Below, piece after piece: positions 25,054-34,492 of a DNA stretch of 64,000 bases. The notes below the pieces were generated by a model that worked only from the letters and a program-made list of their open reading frames with translations, was not told where the DNA came from and did no database searches. Origin of the DNA: Shimia sp. R10_1. GTDB lineage: Bacteria > Pseudomonadota > Alphaproteobacteria > Rhodobacterales > Rhodobacteraceae. How positions within the stretch are numbered: the stretch's first letter is position 1; each line of letters begins with the position of its first letter. The stretch is taken from positions 1 to 64,000 of the forward strand of contig NZ_JAGHQX010000003.1 of NCBI RefSeq assembly GCF_017744095.1, in the 5' to 3' direction. The position numbers were made by a program, and so were the translations under genes.

Positions 25054-26406
25054 ATGTCCAAAAGCAACTTTACACGTCGTGGCTTGCTTAAAACGAGCGC
25101 TGTCACCGGCGCAGGTCTGGCGCTGCCAACCATCTTCACGGCGCAATCCGCGCACGCCTACACCAACGAGCCAACCGGCAGCACCGTGACTTTGGGCTTC
25201 AACGTGCCACAGACAGGTCCCTATGCGGATGAAGGCGCAGACGAGCTGCGCGCCTATCAGCTGGCGGTTGAGCACCTCAATGGCGGCGGCGACGGCGGCA
25301 TGATGAACACCTTCAGCTCCAAGGCGCTGCAAGGCAACGGCATCCTCGGCAAAAAGGTTGAGTTCGTCACCGGCGACACCCAAACCAAATCTGATGCGGC
25401 GCGCGCCTCTGCCAAGTCGATGATCGAAAAAGACGGCGCCATCATGATCACAGGCGGCTCGTCCTCCGGTGTGGCTGTGGCTGTGCAAGCGCTCTGCCAA
25501 GAAGCTGGCGTGATCTTTATGGCGGGTCTGACCCACTCCAACGACACCACGGGTAAAGACCGCAAAGCCAATGGCTTCCGCCACTTCTTTAACTCCTACA
25601 TGTCCGGTGCCGCGCTGGCGCCCGTTCTGGCAGGCGCCTACGGCAAAGACCGCAAGGCCTATCACCTGACAGCCGACTACAACTGGGGCTACACCACAGA
25701 AGAGGCGGTGAAAGCCTCCACAGAGGCCATGGGCTGGGAAACCGTTGCCGCGGTGAAGACCCCGCTCACACAGACCGACTTCTCCTCCTATATTGCGCCG
25801 GTTCTGCAGTCTGGTGCCGACACATTGGTTCTGAACCACTACGGCGGCAACATGGTGAACTCGCTGACCAACGCGGTTCAGTTTGGTCTGCGTGACAAAC
25901 AGGTGAACGGCAAAGACTTCCAGATCATCGTTCCGCTTTACTCTCGCCTGATGGCGAAGGGTGCAGGTGCCAACGTGAAAGGCATCTTTGGCTCCACCAA
26001 CTGGCACTGGTCGCTGACCGATGAGGGTTCAAAAGCCTTCGTGAAATCCTTCGGCACCAAATACGGCTTCCCACCCTCTCAGGCGGCGCACACCACCTAT
26101 GTGCAGACCCTGCTTTATGCAGATGCCTGTGAGCGTGCCGGCTCCTTTGCCCCATGTGCGGTGGCTGAGGCTCTGGAAGACTATGAGTTTGATGGTCTGG
26201 GCAACGGCAAGACGCTCTATCGCGGCGCCGATCACCAGTGCTTCAAAGACGTGCTGGTTGTGAAGGGTAAAGAGAACCCAAGCTCCGAGTTCGACCTTCT
26301 GGAAATCGTTGAAGTCACCCCGGTTGAGCAGGTCATGTACCAGCCTGATCACCCACAGATGGGTGGCGCAGAAGCCTCTCTGGGCACCTGCAACAACGGC
26401 GCATAA
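25054..26406 (+). CDS. HAAT-type ABC transporter substrate-binding protein, Tat-exported
   Basis: A 450-residue periplasmic binding protein of the branched-chain amino acid/amide family (HAAT). It has a twin-arginine signal (TRRGLLKTSA, cut near AQSAHA) followed by GFNVPQTGPYADEG, the usual start of the ligand-binding fold, and GGSSSGVAVAV. The start at 25054 follows GGGAGGA. It leads permease, permease, ATPase, ATPase and then acetyl-CoA synthetase. HAAT proteins bind amino acids, urea, amides or small carboxylates, and sequence alone does not decide. Context with acs and an ScfR regulator favours a short carboxylate or a compound broken down to acetate. Confidence 0.88.
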   Translation: MSKSNFTRRGLLKTSAVTGAGLALPTIFTAQSAHAYTNEPTGSTVTLGFNVPQTGPYADEGADELRAYQLAVEHLNGGGDGGMMNTFSSKALQGNGILGKKVEFVTGDTQTKSDAARASAKSMIEKDGAIMITGGSSSGVAVAVQALCQEAGVIFMAGLTHSNDTTGKDRKANGFRHFFNSYMSGAALAPVLAGAYGKDRKAYHLTADYNWGYTTEEAVKASTEAMGWETVAAVKTPLTQTDFSSYIAPVLQSGADTLVLNHYGGNMVNSLTNAVQFGLRDKQVNGKDFQIIVPLYSRLMAKGAGANVKGIFGSTNWHWSLTDEGSKAFVKSFGTKYGFPPSQAAHTTYVQTLLYADACERAGSFAPCAVAEALEDYEFDGLGNGKTLYRGADHQCFKDVLVVKGKENPSSEFDLLEIVEVTPVEQVMYQPDHPQMGGAEASLGTCNNGA

Positions 26407-26484
26407 GCGCGTTTCGGGCGGGCAGCCACATGCCCGCCCCCTTCACGCCTAACCGGCCTCTCCGGACAACATAGGGACGGACCG

Positions 26485-27516
26485 ATGGAAGCAATCATCC
26501 TTCAAATTCTGAATGGCCTTGATAAGGGCTCAGCCTATGCGCTGATCGCTCTCGGCCTGACCTTGATCTTTGGCACCCTTGGGGTGGTGAACTTCGCGCA
26601 TGGGGCGTTGTTCATGATCGGCGCCTTCTGCGCTGTCACCCTCAGCCGCATTCTGACACTCTCTCACACCATCATCGACGAAACAAAAACCGACTTTCTG
26701 GGCAACCCGGCCAAGGTCGAAGTGCCTTACGTACATGATATTTTCGGCGTTGCGACAGGTGATGCCATCATTGACTGGGCTGTCCCGCTGTCGATCCTCT
26801 TTGCCATTCCGGTGATGATGGCGGTCGGCTTCATTATGGAGCGCGGCCTGATCAAACACTTCTACACCCGCCCTCATGCGGATCAGATCCTCGTGACCTT
26901 TGGTCTGGCGATCGTGTTGCAGGAAGTGATCAAGTATTTCTACGGCGCAAACCCAATCCCGACCCCGGCCCCACAGGCCTTTACCGGGTCGTTTGATTTT
27001 GGTGCAGCGCTTGGGTTTGATCCCAACCTGATCATCTACCCCTACTGGCGCATCATCTACTTTGTCTTTGCCGCGCTCATCATCGGTGCCGTGTTTGCCT
27101 TCCTGCAATTCACCACTTTTGGCATGGTTGTCCGCGCCGGCATGGCCGATCGTGAAACCGTGGGCCTGCTGGGCATCAACATCGACCGTCGCTTCACCAT
27201 CATGTTTGGTCTGGCCGCTGCGGTCGCGGGGCTTGCCGGGGTCATGTACACCCCCATCAACTCGCCCAACTACCACATGGGCATGGACTTTCTGGTCCTG
27301 AGCTTCGTGGTTGTGGTTGTCGGCGGCATGGGCAGCCTGCCCGGCGCTGTGCTCGCAGGCTTCCTGCTGGGTATTCTTGAGAGCTTTGCCTCCATGCGCG
27401 AGGTTCTGGCGATCCTTCCGGGTCTCAACCAGATCATCATCTACCTCGTTGCCATCATCATTTTGCTGACCCGTCCACGGGGCCTTATGGGCCGCAAGGG
27501 CGTCATGGAGGAATAA
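26485..27516 (+). CDS. HAAT-type ABC transporter permease (LivH-like)
   Basis: A 343-residue inner-membrane permease with eight to nine hydrophobic segments and the LivH signature ALGLTLIFGTLGVVNFAHG near the N-terminus. The EAA-like loop, with GINIDRRFTIMFGLAAAVAG, is typical. It is second in the transporter operon, 78 bp after the binding protein gene and 3 bp before the next permease gene. An insert of about 30 residues around DETKTDFLGNPAKVEVPYVHD is longer than in E. coli LivH. Confidence 0.9.
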   Translation: MEAIILQILNGLDKGSAYALIALGLTLIFGTLGVVNFAHGALFMIGAFCAVTLSRILTLSHTIIDETKTDFLGNPAKVEVPYVHDIFGVATGDAIIDWAVPLSILFAIPVMMAVGFIMERGLIKHFYTRPHADQILVTFGLAIVLQEVIKYFYGANPIPTPAPQAFTGSFDFGAALGFDPNLIIYPYWRIIYFVFAALIIGAVFAFLQFTTFGMVVRAGMADRETVGLLGINIDRRFTIMFGLAAAVAGLAGVMYTPINSPNYHMGMDFLVLSFVVVVVGGMGSLPGAVLAGFLLGILESFASMREVLAILPGLNQIIIYLVAIIILLTRPRGLMGRKGVMEE

Positions 27517-27519
27517 CCA

Positions 27520-28719
27520 ATGCTCGGTCTCGAAAAGAAAGATTTCCAGCTCCTGCTGGTGGTTGCCGGGCTGACATTGCTGGCACCCTTCATCCTCAAC
27601 CCCTTCCCGGAAAGCTCCGCCATGGCGCAGTTCAATGCGGGCTACCCAGATCTGATGCAGCGCTTTGTCATCTTCGGCATCTTTGCCATCGGCTTTAACA
27701 TCCTCTTTGGCCTGACCGGCTACCTCAGTTTTGGTCACGCCGCCTTCCTGGGTGTGGGCTCTTATGGCGCGATCTGGATGATGAAACTGGTGTCGCTCAA
27801 TGTGATCCCAGCCATTTTCATGGGCATCATCGTATCAGGCATCTTTGCTGTTGCTGTGGGGTTCATCACCCTGCGCCGCTCCGGCATCTACTTCTCGATC
27901 CTGACGCTCGCCTTTGCACAGATGTCTTATGCGCTGGCTTATTCGGTGCTGACACCGATCACCGGCGGCGAAACCGGCCTGCAGATCAAATCCACAGACC
28001 GCCCCCTGCTCTCCAATCTGGAAGAGGGCGAGATTGGCCGTGCCAACCTGTTTGGCATGGACATGCGCGCAAGCTTTGAGCTCAATGTGGGCGACTGGCT
28101 CTTCACCTTCAATGCGGGCTACTACATTGCTGCCATCGCCATGCTGGCCAGCTTTTACCTCGCCATCCGCATCTTCCGCTCGCCTTTCGGCATGATGCTG
28201 CGCGCCATCAAATCCAATCAGACCCGTATGTCCTACACCGGTCTGAACCCGCGCCCACACACATTGGCAGCCTTTGTGATCTCTGGCATGTATGCTGGCC
28301 TCGCAGGCGGCCTTCTGGTGGCGATGGACACACAGGTCGGCCCGGAGCGCATGTTCTGGACAGCCTCTGGCGAAGTGGTTCTGATGACCATCCTCGGCGG
28401 TGTGGGTACGCTGATCGGCCCGGTTCTGGGCGCAGGTGCCATCAAATACATGGAAAACATCCTGTCCAAGATCAACAAGGACGTTTTGCATCAATGGTTT
28501 GCCTTCCTGCCCGATGGTCTTGAGGACTTCGTGATCACGATCATCTACCCCTTCATCGGCAAAGGCTGGCACCTGACACTTGGCATCATCTTCATGCTGG
28601 TCGTGATCTATCTGCCCGGTGGTCTGGTTGAGGGTGGTCAACGCATCGCCCGCGCCCTGAGCCGCAAAAAAACCTCCGATGAAGATGGCCCCAAGGCCTC
28701 CACAGAACCCGCAGAATAA
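27520..28719 (+). CDS. HAAT-type ABC transporter permease (LivM-like)
   Basis: A 399-residue permease with about ten hydrophobic segments and the LivM-type motif [20 protein letters not shown]. The later [33 protein letters not shown] region is the ATPase-contact loop. The C-terminal 25 residues are charged and probably cytoplasmic. It pairs with the preceding LivH-like permease, and GAGGAA provides the ribosome-binding site within the 3-bp gap. Confidence 0.9.
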   Translation: MLGLEKKDFQLLLVVAGLTLLAPFILNPFPESSAMAQFNAGYPDLMQRFVIFGIFAIGFNILFGLTGYLSFGHAAFLGVGSYGAIWMMKLVSLNVIPAIFMGIIVSGIFAVAVGFITLRRSGIYFSILTLAFAQMSYALAYSVLTPITGGETGLQIKSTDRPLLSNLEEGEIGRANLFGMDMRASFELNVGDWLFTFNAGYYIAAIAMLASFYLAIRIFRSPFGMMLRAIKSNQTRMSYTGLNPRPHTLAAFVISGMYAGLAGGLLVAMDTQVGPERMFWTASGEVVLMTILGGVGTLIGPVLGAGAIKYMENILSKINKDVLHQWFAFLPDGLEDFVITIIYPFIGKGWHLTLGIIFMLVVIYLPGGLVEGGQRIARALSRKKTSDEDGPKASTEPAE

Positions 28720-28731
28720 GGAGACGGACAG

Positions 28732-29487
28732 ATGGGAATTCTCGAAGTCAAAGACGTAGGAAAGCGGTTTGGTGGCCTTCAGGCGCTGTCTGATGTGAAC
28801 CTTTCCGTTAAGGAAAACAGCGTGCATGCGATTATCGGCCCCAACGGGGCCGGGAAATCCACCCTGCTGAACTGCCTCGTGGGCAAGCTCATTCCAGATA
28901 CGGGCTCTGTCATGTTTGACGGCCAGTCCGTTCTGGGCCGCACGCCGCATGAGATCAATCAGATGGGCATCTCCCGCGTGTTCCAGACGCCAGAAATCTT
29001 TGGCGAACTCACCGTAATGGAAAACATGATGATCCCCTGCTTTGCCAAACGGGACGGGGCGTTTTCACTGCAAGCCATTGCCAATATGTTCAGCGAAAAA
29101 GATGTGGTTGAGCGTGCGGAAAGCATGCTTGATGACATGAACATGGCCGACAAGCGTCACATGCACGCAGCCTCCATGTCGCGCGGGGACAAACGCCGCC
29201 TTGAGATCGGCATGTGTCTGGCACAAGAGCCGCGCCTGTTGCTGCTGGATGAACCCACCGCCGGCATGGCACGCGCGGATACAAACAACACCATCGACCT
29301 GTTGAAACAGATCTCGGACGAGCGCGACATCACAATCGCCATCATCGAACACGACATGCATGTGGTGTTCTCACTGGCGCAGCGCATCACCGTTCTGGCT
29401 CAGGGCACACCGCTGGTGGAGGACGATCCGGAAAACATCAAAGGCCATCCGAAGGTGCGCGAAGCGTATCTTGGTGAAACCGCTTAA
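28732..29487 (+). CDS. HAAT-type ABC transporter ATPase (LivG-like)
   Basis: A 251-residue ABC ATPase with Walker A GPNGAGKS, Q-loop (VFQTPEIF), a divergent signature MSRGDKRRLEIG where LSGGQ is usual, Walker B LLLLDEPTAGM and switch His (IIEHDMH). LivG-type family assignment comes from the order and from the GISRVFQTPEIFGELTVMENM region. It follows the LivM-like permease by 12 bp with an AAGGAG ribosome-binding site. Confidence 0.9.
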   Translation: MGILEVKDVGKRFGGLQALSDVNLSVKENSVHAIIGPNGAGKSTLLNCLVGKLIPDTGSVMFDGQSVLGRTPHEINQMGISRVFQTPEIFGELTVMENMMIPCFAKRDGAFSLQAIANMFSEKDVVERAESMLDDMNMADKRHMHAASMSRGDKRRLEIGMCLAQEPRLLLLDEPTAGMARADTNNTIDLLKQISDERDITIAIIEHDMHVVFSLAQRITVLAQGTPLVEDDPENIKGHPKVREAYLGETA

Positions 29488-29501
29488 GGGGGACAGAAAA
29501 C

Positions 29502-30257
29502 ATGAACGTCAAACCCGATTTCTCCAAAGGCCACAATCTGGCCGAAACCGCCCCCGCCTATCTCTCCGTCTGGAACATGGAGAGCTACTACGGCGAGAGC
29601 TACATCGTCCAAAACATCAGCTTCAATGTGCATGAGGGTGAAATCCTCGCCCTGCTGGGCCGCAACGGCGCAGGCAAAACCTCGACCCTGCGGTCCATCG
29701 CTCGCATGAACGACCCTCAGGTCACACACGGCGAGATCTGGCTGGATCACCAGCCGCTGCACCTAATGAAATCCTATGAGGCCGCCGGCGCAGGCATCGG
29801 TCTGGTGCCAGAAGATCGCTCCATCATCCCCGGCCTGACCGTGGAAGAAAACATCCAGCTCGCCCAAATCGCGCCGCCCATCGGCTGGTCGATTGAGCGT
29901 CTTTATGAGCTCTTCCCGCGTCTGGGTGAGCGCCGCAAGCAGGAAGGCGTCACGCTGTCTGGTGGTGAACAGCAAATGCTCGCCATCGCCCGCGCCCTGG
30001 CCCGCGACCTCAAGGTCCTCCTTCTGGATGAGCCTTATGAGGGCCTCGCCCCGGTGATCGTGGATGAAATCGAAAAAACCCTGCGCATCATCAAGGAACA
30101 GGGCATCACGACCATCATCGTGGAACAAAACGCCGTGCGCGCACTCGAGCTCGCCGACCGCGCTGTGATCCTGGATACAGGCTCCGTGGTGTTTGATGGT
30201 GCCGCCGCCGAGGTGCTTGGCAACGAAGAGCTGCGCGCCGAATACCTCGCGATTTGA
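29502..30257 (+). CDS. HAAT-type ABC transporter ATPase (LivF-like)
   Basis: A 251-residue ABC ATPase with Walker A GRNGAGKT, LivF-type GIGLVPEDRSIIPGLTVEEN, signature LSGGEQQML, Walker B LLLLDEPYEGL and switch region IIVEQN. The N-terminal extension of about 25 residues before the first strand is slightly longer than usual. It is last of the transporter genes; acs begins 93 bp further on in the same direction, with no obvious terminator between, so some co-transcription is possible. Confidence 0.9.
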   Translation: MNVKPDFSKGHNLAETAPAYLSVWNMESYYGESYIVQNISFNVHEGEILALLGRNGAGKTSTLRSIARMNDPQVTHGEIWLDHQPLHLMKSYEAAGAGIGLVPEDRSIIPGLTVEENIQLAQIAPPIGWSIERLYELFPRLGERRKQEGVTLSGGEQQMLAIARALARDLKVLLLDEPYEGLAPVIVDEIEKTLRIIKEQGITTIIVEQNAVRALELADRAVILDTGSVVFDGAAAEVLGNEELRAEYLAI

Positions 30258-30350
30258 TTCAACAAGTTAGGGGGAGGACACACAGCTGGGCTTGACCTCG
30301 CGGCCCATCCCCCTAACCTCGCCTCAAATTTGACTTTTCGGGGGGAAACC

Positions 30351-32297
30351 ATGTCTGACAAAACCTACGCGCCATCGGAAGAGATGGCGGCAAACGCCAC
30401 GATCACCGCAGAGAAGTATGACGCGATGTATGCGGCGTCGATGTCTGACCCTGAGGGGTTCTGGCGGGAGCACGGGCAGCGGATTGACTGGATCAAGCCC
30501 TACACCAAGGTGAAAAACACCTCTTTTGCGCCGGGCAACATCGACATCAAATGGTTTGAGGATGGCACGCTCAACGTGGCCGCCAACTGTATTGACCGCC
30601 ATCTGGAAACCCGCGGCAATCAGGCGGCGATCATCTTTGAACCGGATGATCCCAAAGAGCCGGCCCAGTCGATCACCTATGCCGATCTGCACCGCCGCGT
30701 CTGCCGCATGGCCAATGTGCTGGAAAGCATGGGCGTGCGCAAAGGCGACCGCGTGGTGATCTATCTGCCGATGATCCCCGAGGCCGCCTATGCCATGCTG
30801 GCCTGTGCCCGCATCGGCGCGATCCACTCGATTGTGTTTGCAGGTTTCAGCCCAGACGCGCTGGCGGCGCGCATCAACGGCTGTGACGCCAAAGTGGTGA
30901 TCACCGCCGATTACGCCCCACGTGGCGGCCGCAAGACCGCGCTCAAATCCAACACCGATGCGGCGCTCCTGCACACCAAAGACACTGTGAAATGTCTGGT
31001 GGTCAAGCGCACCGGCGAGCAGACCACATGGATTGACGGGCGCGATTACGACTACAACGAAATGGCGCTGGAGGTGGGCGACTACTGCAAACCTGCGGAG
31101 ATGAGCGCCGAAGACCCGCTGTTCATTCTTTACACATCCGGCTCCACCGGCCAGCCCAAGGGCGTGGTACACAGCACCGGCGGCTATCTGGTCTACGCGT
31201 CGATGACCCATGAATACACCTTTGACTACAAAGACGGCGACATCTTCTGGTGCACGGCGGATGTGGGCTGGGTCACCGGCCACAGCTATATCGTTTATGG
31301 CCCGCTGGCCAATGGCGCGACCACGCTGATGTTTGAAGGCGTGCCAACTTATCCAGATGCCTCCCGTTTCTGGCAGGTCTGCGAAAAGCACCGGGTGAAC
31401 CAGTTCTACACCGCGCCCACCGCGCTGCGCGCGCTGATGGGGCAAGGCAATGAATATGTGGAGAAATGTGATCTCTCCTCCCTGCGAATCCTTGGCACCG
31501 TGGGGGAGCCGATCAACCCGGAAGCCTGGACCTGGTACAATGACGTGGTTGGCAAAGGCAATTGCCCGATTGTGGACACCTGGTGGCAGACCGAGACCGG
31601 CGGCCACATGATGACCCCCCTGCCCGGCGCGCACGCCACCAAACCGGGTGCTGCGATGAAGCCGTTCTTTGGCGTGAAGCCGGTGGTGCTCGATCCGCAG
31701 TCTGGCGAGGAAATCGAAGGCAATGGCGTGGAAGGCGTGCTGGCCATTGCCGACAGCTGGCCCTCACAAATGCGCACCGTCTGGGGCGATCACGCGCGTT
31801 TTGAGAAGACCTATTTCGCCGATTACAAAGGCTATTACTTTGCCGGTGACGGCTGCCGCCGCGACGCGGATGGCGACTATTGGATCACCGGCCGCGTGGA
31901 TGATGTGATCAATGTCTCCGGCCACCGCATGGGCACCGCCGAGGTCGAAAGCGCGCTGGTGGCCCATGCCGCCGTGGCTGAGGCCGCTGTGGTCGGCTAC
32001 CCCCATGACATCAAGGGCCAGGGCATCTACTGCTACGTCACCCTGATGAACGACCGCGCGCCATCAGATGAATTGCGCACCGAGCTGCGCAACTGGGTGC
32101 GCACGGAAATCGGCCCGATTGCCTCGCCTGATCTGATCCAGTGGGCGCCCGGCCTGCCCAAAACCCGCTCCGGCAAAATCATGCGCCGCATCCTGCGCAA
32201 GATCGCCGAAAACGACTACGGCGCGCTGGGAGACACCTCCACGCTGGCAGACCCCGGCGTGGTCGACGACCTCATCGAAAACCGCATGAACCGATAG
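30351..32297 (+). CDS. acs: Acetyl-CoA synthetase
   Basis: The 648-residue enzyme converts acetate, ATP and CoA to acetyl-CoA. Motifs are the P-loop [48 protein letters not shown], the hinge [13 protein letters not shown], and the acetylatable Lys in [11 protein letters not shown]. The start at 30351 has GGGGGAAACC in front; an in-frame codon seven residues upstream lacks a comparable site. It lies directly downstream of the HAAT transporter, with an ScfR-type regulator and SSS kinase on the other side, which suggests an acetate/short-carboxylate assimilation block. A strong terminator follows. Confidence 0.95.
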   Translation: MSDKTYAPSEEMAANATITAEKYDAMYAASMSDPEGFWREHGQRIDWIKPYTKVKNTSFAPGNIDIKWFEDGTLNVAANCIDRHLETRGNQAAIIFEPDDPKEPAQSITYADLHRRVCRMANVLESMGVRKGDRVVIYLPMIPEAAYAMLACARIGAIHSIVFAGFSPDALAARINGCDAKVVITADYAPRGGRKTALKSNTDAALLHTKDTVKCLVVKRTGEQTTWIDGRDYDYNEMALEVGDYCKPAEMSAEDPLFILYTSGSTGQPKGVVHSTGGYLVYASMTHEYTFDYKDGDIFWCTADVGWVTGHSYIVYGPLANGATTLMFEGVPTYPDASRFWQVCEKHRVNQFYTAPTALRALMGQGNEYVEKCDLSSLRILGTVGEPINPEAWTWYNDVVGKGNCPIVDTWWQTETGGHMMTPLPGAHATKPGAAMKPFFGVKPVVLDPQSGEEIEGNGVEGVLAIADSWPSQMRTVWGDHARFEKTYFADYKGYYFAGDGCRRDADGDYWITGRVDDVINVSGHRMGTAEVESALVAHAAVAEAAVVGYPHDIKGQGIYCYVTLMNDRAPSDELRTELRNWVRTEIGPIASPDLIQWAPGLPKTRSGKIMRRILRKIAENDYGALGDTSTLADPGVVDDLIENRMNR

Positions 32298-32345
32298 ACC
32301 TTCCCGATCCCGCGCGTGCACCTCATCGCGCGGGTCACTCCCTGT

Positions 32346-32377
32346 CGGGCTGGCCCTCGCGTCAGCCCGTTTTTTTT
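32346..32377 (+). terminator. Terminator after acs
   Basis: CGGGCTG pairs with CAGCCCG (7 bp) and is followed by eight T residues. A GC-rich hairpin (CCCGCGCG/CGCGCGGG, about 32309-32336) lies just upstream. Confidence 0.9.
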
Positions 32378-32444
32378 CGGAGGGAAATTGCAGCACACCG
32401 CGCTGAAACGCAAAAAACAGTGCTAAACAGAGAGAACACCATCG

Positions 32445-32621
32445 ATGCGGAAAACTCTTTCATCTCCCTTTGCCAACTTCATTCTCTGCGTCGCTTCAAT
32501 GGGGCTGTTTTTTGTCGTCCCGAAGATTCTTGCTGAGACTGTAGATCCGCTGGTGCCAATGGTGGTATGCGGCTTCGGAATTTTTATTTTTGGTTATCGT
32601 ATGGTTCACAGCTCCCGCTAA
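32445..32621 (+). CDS. Possible 58-residue membrane peptide
   Basis: The frame from ATG 32445 to TAA 32621 encodes 58 residues with two hydrophobic helices (about 9-28 and 37-53) separated by AETVDPLVP and ending in a basic tail. Composition is that of a genuine small membrane protein, and it sits alone after the acs terminator. The ribosome-binding site (GAGAGAAC, 7-10 bases upstream) is weak. I know no family for it. Confidence 0.5.
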   Translation: MRKTLSSPFANFILCVASMGLFFVVPKILAETVDPLVPMVVCGFGIFIFGYRMVHSSR

Positions 32622-32802
32622 GTTAGCTCTGCATTGCTTTCTCAATCTGTTTCAACGAGCATTGAAACAGAAGTTTTCTCCGCGCATCGGCCTTTCTATC
32701 CGAAGTTTTGCCACTAAGGCCTCTTCTACGTCTGCCTTTCGCCCCTAAAAACTCCCATCCAAACCAGTTGAACAACCGTTCACTCGCCCCTAACCTGCCC
32801 CA

Positions 32803-33714
32803 ATGTCTCATGCTGATCGCCCCCTCCTCGGCATCCTGTTGATGCTTGGATTCTGTGTGCTCGCCCCGCTTGGGGACGCCACCGCAAAGCTTCTCTCTAC
32901 GGTTCTGCCGCTGGGCATGCTCATTCTGATGCGGTTTTCCATGCAGGGGGCGATCCTGCTGGCCCTCGTGGCGGCCACCCGCCGTCCCTGGCACATACCG
33001 CGCCGCCTGTTTGGCTTGGTGGTCTGGCGCACGCTTTTGCACATTGCGGGCATCGGCTTCATGTTCACTGCTTTGCGCTATCTGCCGCTGGCGGATGCGG
33101 TGGCGATTGCCTTTGTCATGCCCTTCATCATGCTTCTGCTGGGCAAATATGTACTGGGTGAAGAAGTGGGCCTGCGCCGCCTTATGGCCTGCGTTATTGG
33201 CTTTATCGGCACGCTTCTGGTGATCCAGCCCAGCTTTGCCGAGGTTGGCGCGCCTGCGCTGCTGCCGCTGGGGGTCGCGGTGGTGTTTGCGCTGTTCATG
33301 CTGGTCACGCGCCAGATCGTCAAAGAGGTCGACCCCATCGTGCTACAGGCCAGCAATGGGGTGATTGCCACCGTGATCCTGCTACCAGTCTTGCTGATCG
33401 GCCATCAGCTCGGCATCGCGGAGCTCTCTTTTGTCCGCCCTACAGGCCACATTTGGTGGTTGCTGTTGCTGATCGGTCTGCTTGGCACCGTCGGCCATCT
33501 CTTTATGTCGTGGTCGCTGCGCTATGCCCCCTCCACGACGCTCGCCTCCATCCAATATGTCGAAATTCCCTTTGCCGCGCTGGTCGGCTGGCTGATCTTT
33601 GGCGACTGGCCCAATGCGCTGGCCTCTTTGGGCATCTGCATCACCATGGGCGCCGGGCTTTATGTGATTTTCAGAGAGCGGGCCATCCTGCGGGCGTCGC
33701 CAGAAGCTGGCTGA
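32803..33714 (+). CDS. DMT superfamily (EamA-type) transporter
   Basis: A 303-residue inner-membrane protein with ten predicted helices in two EamA repeats (about 8-140 and 150-290). Typical features are LGFCVLAPLGDATAKLL, TALRYLPLADAVAIAFVMP and SLRYAPSTTLASIQYVEIPFAALVGW, all characteristic of drug/metabolite exporters of this family. The substrate is unknown. Its 3' end overlaps the convergent thiN gene by 44 bp. Confidence 0.88.
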   Translation: MSHADRPLLGILLMLGFCVLAPLGDATAKLLSTVLPLGMLILMRFSMQGAILLALVAATRRPWHIPRRLFGLVVWRTLLHIAGIGFMFTALRYLPLADAVAIAFVMPFIMLLLGKYVLGEEVGLRRLMACVIGFIGTLLVIQPSFAEVGAPALLPLGVAVVFALFMLVTRQIVKEVDPIVLQASNGVIATVILLPVLLIGHQLGIAELSFVRPTGHIWWLLLLIGLLGTVGHLFMSWSLRYAPSTTLASIQYVEIPFAALVGWLIFGDWPNALASLGICITMGAGLYVIFRERAILRASPEAG

Positions 33715-34351
33715 TCAACAGCCCCAGATGCGCCTTGGGCAGGATCAACAACATGCCTGGCGCGTCCACCTCAAGTTGCACAGGCCCCGTGGCCTCATTG
33801 GAGGTGCCCACCATGCCATCCGGCGCAAAGGTGATGTCATCAATCGGCCATTTCAGCCCTTCAGAGCGCCCCTGCACCACACCCATGGGAAACAGCGACA
33901 CGCGCGTGCCCGCTGGGACTGGTAAGGCCAGTTTGGGCGGCAGCAGGCAGACCACATCGCTTTCGCCAATGATAACACAGCGGCGATCCGCATGGCGCGC
34001 CAGCGCATTGTAACAGGCCAGCTCGTGATCCACGCGCGCCCCGGTAAAGCCCACCGCCAGCACAACTGGTGCCAAAATGTGTCGCAAAGCTTTGTCAAAA
34101 TCGGTGCTGTCTTGTTCTGCAACAAAAATTAACCGTTCTGGCGATATCGATTCTCTTATGTTTTCAGCAAGCGAATCCATGTCACCGATCACAAGGTCCG
34201 GCAGATGCCCGGCGGCGATGCAATGCGCCGCGCCACCATCCGCTGCGATCAGTGTTGGCCCAATCTCCAAAGCCGCAGACAGGTCTTCTGATGCCAGAAC
34301 CCCTGCACCCGCCAAAGTTAATGGCTCTAATTTTTGGACAATTTGGCACAT
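33671..34351 (-). CDS. thiN: Thiamine diphosphokinase
   Basis: A 226-residue enzyme that transfers pyrophosphate from ATP to thiamine, making the cofactor ThDP. Family motifs are LIAADGGAAHCIAAG, LPDLVIGDMDSL, the QDSTDFDKAL box and VLAVGFTGARVDHEL. The start is taken at ATG 34351 (MCQIVQ), since the upstream 19 codons lack family character. It reads towards the DMT transporter and overlaps it by 44 bp at the 3' ends, so antisense interference between the transcripts is possible. Confidence 0.9.
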   Translation of the reverse strand: MCQIVQKLEPLTLAGAGVLASEDLSAALEIGPTLIAADGGAAHCIAAGHLPDLVIGDMDSLAENIRESISPERLIFVAEQDSTDFDKALRHILAPVVLAVGFTGARVDHELACYNALARHADRRCVIIGESDVVCLLPPKLALPVPAGTRVSLFPMGVVQGRSEGLKWPIDDITFAPDGMVGTSNEATGPVQLEVDAPGMLLILPKAHLGLLISQLLATPAGWPAL

Positions 34352-34492
34352 ATTGTGGTCGTCTCCCCTATCCCCACGTAGTCGGACACATTTTCGCCCC
34401 AAAATCATACTCTAAGTTTCACAGATTCGTTCACGTTTCGACGTTCCTTGAGTGATAGTTTGGTTGCTGAGTAGTGCAAAGGACCCGCAAAG

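Noticed and set aside
25054..30257. Assignment of the ABC transporter as urea (Urt) or leucine (Liv) specific
   Set aside because: Family features are shared by the whole HAAT group, and nothing visible fixes the substrate, so gene symbols were withheld.
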